This document shows positions 4,969 to 6,349 of a DNA stretch of 6,349 nt, in pieces. Source of the stretch: Pseudomonadota bacterium (GTDB taxonomy: Bacteria; Pseudomonadota; Gammaproteobacteria; Steroidobacterales; Woeseiaceae); contig JADFGH010000138.1 of assembly GCA_022567775.1 (NCBI GenBank), positions 1-6,349 on the forward strand. Reading direction: 5' to 3'. Below the pieces are notes generated by a model, which saw only the letters and a list, made by a program, of their open reading frames with translations, made no database searches and was not told the DNA's origin. The position numbers were made by a program, and so were the translations under genes. How positions within the stretch are numbered: position 1 is the first letter of the stretch; each line of letters starts with the position of its first letter.

Positions 4969-6349
4969 TTATCTGGCTTTTCTTTTCTTGAGCTTCCTGA
5001 GATCTATACAGTCGTGGTTCGCAAGCCGCTCTGCCGCCATTTTCTTCACTTCTCCGCGGCTCACTTTCTGTGACGCCGTCAGTGGCAGTGTGTCGACGAA
5101 CGCGATGTATCCCGGTGTCTTGAAGTATGTCAGATGCTCCACACAATGCTGGAAAATTTCCGCGGCCTCGGGAGCCGCGCTATTCGGAATCACGAAAGCA
5201 AAGACTTCATCGCCGCGTATATCGTCCGGAACCGCGCACACGGCACAATTGTTGACATGCGGACTCTGCAGCAATGCCGCCTCGACTTCAACGGCTGCAA
5301 TGTTCTCGCCGCTGCGGCGGATGACGTTCTTGCTCCGGTCGACAAAAAACAGGGAACCGTCTGATCCTTCCCTTACCACATCGCCGGTGTGCCACCAGCC
5401 TCCGCGCCAACCCTCTTCCGTCGCCGCGACATCCTTGTAGTAGCCGCTGAAGAAGTTGCGTCGTGGCTGGTCGCCTTTTGCTCGCACCAGAAATTCGCCG
5501 GATTCGCCCGGCGCAACATCTGCGTCTTGCTCATCGACGATACGATACTCCGTGGACTCGGCTGCCTTGCCAATACAGCGTTGACCAACATGCCTCGGTT
5601 CTTTGTACGCAATGGTCATGCTGCCGGCGCCAGTTTCGGTCATCGCCCAGGCTTCGATCAGCGGAAATCCGAATCGCTTCTCGAAGATCGCCTGGTGGTG
5701 AGGGTCGGATCCGGGACCGAAGCAAAATTTGATCTGACCTGAAAAATCGTCTGCTTCGTCTTGAGGCAAGGTCAGGAGAATGGCGATCATGACCCCGAGG
5801 CTGTGGATGATCGTTGCCTTTTCCTCGCGAACTGTTTGCCACCATGTATTCGGATGGAAACGATCCAACTGTACGACACAACCGCCGCACAACATCATCG
5901 CGGTGAACGACGTGCACAGTGCGTTCATGTGATTCGGCGGCAGCGGCGTCAGCAAGCGATCGTTTGCATCCAGTTTGCAGATGCCGCCGAGATTGTTGTA
6001 CCAGATGCCGATAGCCAGGAAGTACTCATTGGACAGCATGCATCCTTTCGGTTTGCCGGTGGTTCCGGAGGTGTACACAAGGGCGGCTTCGGTCGCAAGA
6101 TCTGTCTGCAGGTCCAACTGCGGACTGTTGCTTCCTTCCAGGTCGGATTCAGCAATGACTTCGCAATCACCGAGATCCGCCAAAAGCGACTCGAGACGCG
6201 CACGATGTTCGGGCGCTGACACCATCAATCGACAATTGCTGTGCTCTGTCATGTAGCGAAGATCAGCGTCCGTACCCAGTGAATGCAGCGGCACGATACT
6301 GACGCCCAGCGCGTTCAGCGCCAACAGATGCAGGTACACCTCAAGGCCG
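4969..6349 (-). CDS. Class I adenylate-forming acyl/aryl-CoA ligase, 5' end missing (cut by the right edge)
   Basis: 459 codons plus the stop are visible and the frame is open through the right edge. A GTG at 6339 is an internal Val in the GLEVYLHLLALNALG segment that lies well inside this family, so the true start is outside the window. Motifs in order (residues of the visible fragment): the phosphate-binding YTSGTTGKPKG at 92-102, MTETG at 236-240, HTGD at 320-323, the hinge region with DRSKNVIRRSGENI at 337-350, and the C-terminal TASQKVSR with the adenylation Lys near 428. The protein would activate a carboxylic acid to its CoA thioester through an acyl-adenylate, using ATP. It resembles crotonobetaine/carnitine-CoA ligase-like and short or aromatic acid ligases; the motifs do not fix the substrate. 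It ends in a basic tail (KKRKAR). As the most upstream gene seen, it probably provides the entry step for the CoA pathway of this operon. Confidence 0.92.
   Translation of the reverse strand, partial: GLEVYLHLLALNALGVSIVPLHSLGTDADLRYMTEHSNCRLMVSAPEHRARLESLLADLGDCEVIAESDLEGSNSPQLDLQTDLATEAALVYTSGTTGKPKGCMLSNEYFLAIGIWYNNLGGICKLDANDRLLTPLPPNHMNALCTSFTAMMLCGGCVVQLDRFHPNTWWQTVREEKATIIHSLGVMIAILLTLPQDEADDFSGQIKFCFGPGSDPHHQAIFEKRFGFPLIEAWAMTETGAGSMTIAYKEPRHVGQRCIGKAAESTEYRIVDEQDADVAPGESGEFLVRAKGDQPRRNFFSGYYKDVAATEEGWRGGWWHTGDVVREGSDGSLFFVDRSKNVIRRSGENIAAVEVEAALLQSPHVNNCAVCAVPDDIRGDEVFAFVIPNSAAPEAAEIFQHCVEHLTYFKTPGYIAFVDTLPLTASQKVSRGEVKKMAAERLANHDCIDLRKLKKRKAR

Noticed and set aside
4949..5440. 163-codon plus-strand frame with a hydrophobic N-terminus (LAFLFLSFL)
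   Set aside because: The apparent membrane segment is the reverse complement of the ligase's Lys/Arg-rich tail. The region codes for conserved ligase motifs on the minus strand.
4969..6339. GTG at 6339 as the true start of the CoA ligase
   Set aside because: The frame continues to the window edge, the residues upstream (GLE) continue the family's conserved helix, and starting there would remove the N-terminal part that all such ligases have.

Overview
The window is one densely packed block of six genes, all on the minus strand, transcribed from the right edge towards the left edge. The base composition is moderately GC-rich. Gene spacing is extremely tight: three consecutive junctions are 4-base ATGA overlaps, one is a bare TAA directly followed by GTG, and one is a 9-base gap. 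There is no promoter, terminator, RNA gene, mobile element or CRISPR array, and no intergenic stretch longer than 9 bases. This looks like the interior of a catabolic operon of a proteobacterium, a judgement based on gene families and gene style. I cannot name the genus.

In order of transcription, the genes are: (1) an acyl/aryl-CoA ligase, cut at its 5' end by the right edge (4969-6349); (2) a thiolase-superfamily protein of the SCP-x/Ltp2/BbsB type without the usual catalytic residues (3784-4968); (3) a fusion of a DUF35 zinc-ribbon/OB-fold domain to an apparently dead SDR domain (2525-3787); (4) a cyclase-family metal hydrolase of the kynurenine formamidase/isatin hydrolase superfamily (1731-2528); (5) a catalytically competent SDR dehydrogenase (1003-1734); (6) an FAD monooxygenase of the salicylyl-CoA 5-hydroxylase / 2-aminobenzoyl-CoA monooxygenase type, cut by the left edge (1-993).

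Together they suggest an aerobic CoA-thioester route for an aromatic, possibly indolic or other ortho-substituted aromatic, acid. The acid would be activated by the ligase. A heterocyclic or amide ring could be opened by the cyclase-family hydrolase. The side chain would be oxidised by the SDR and cleaved by the thiolase/DUF35 pair. The resulting ortho-substituted benzoyl-CoA would be hydroxylated and dearomatised by the flavoprotein. The thiolase + DUF35 + active SDR + inactive SDR set has the same parts list as BbsA, BbsB, BbsC and BbsD of anaerobic toluene degradation, but here the zinc-finger part and the pseudo-SDR part are on one polypeptide. That fusion, with a strong internal ribosome binding site exactly at the domain boundary, is the most unusual thing in the window. 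The substrate is inferred, not shown.
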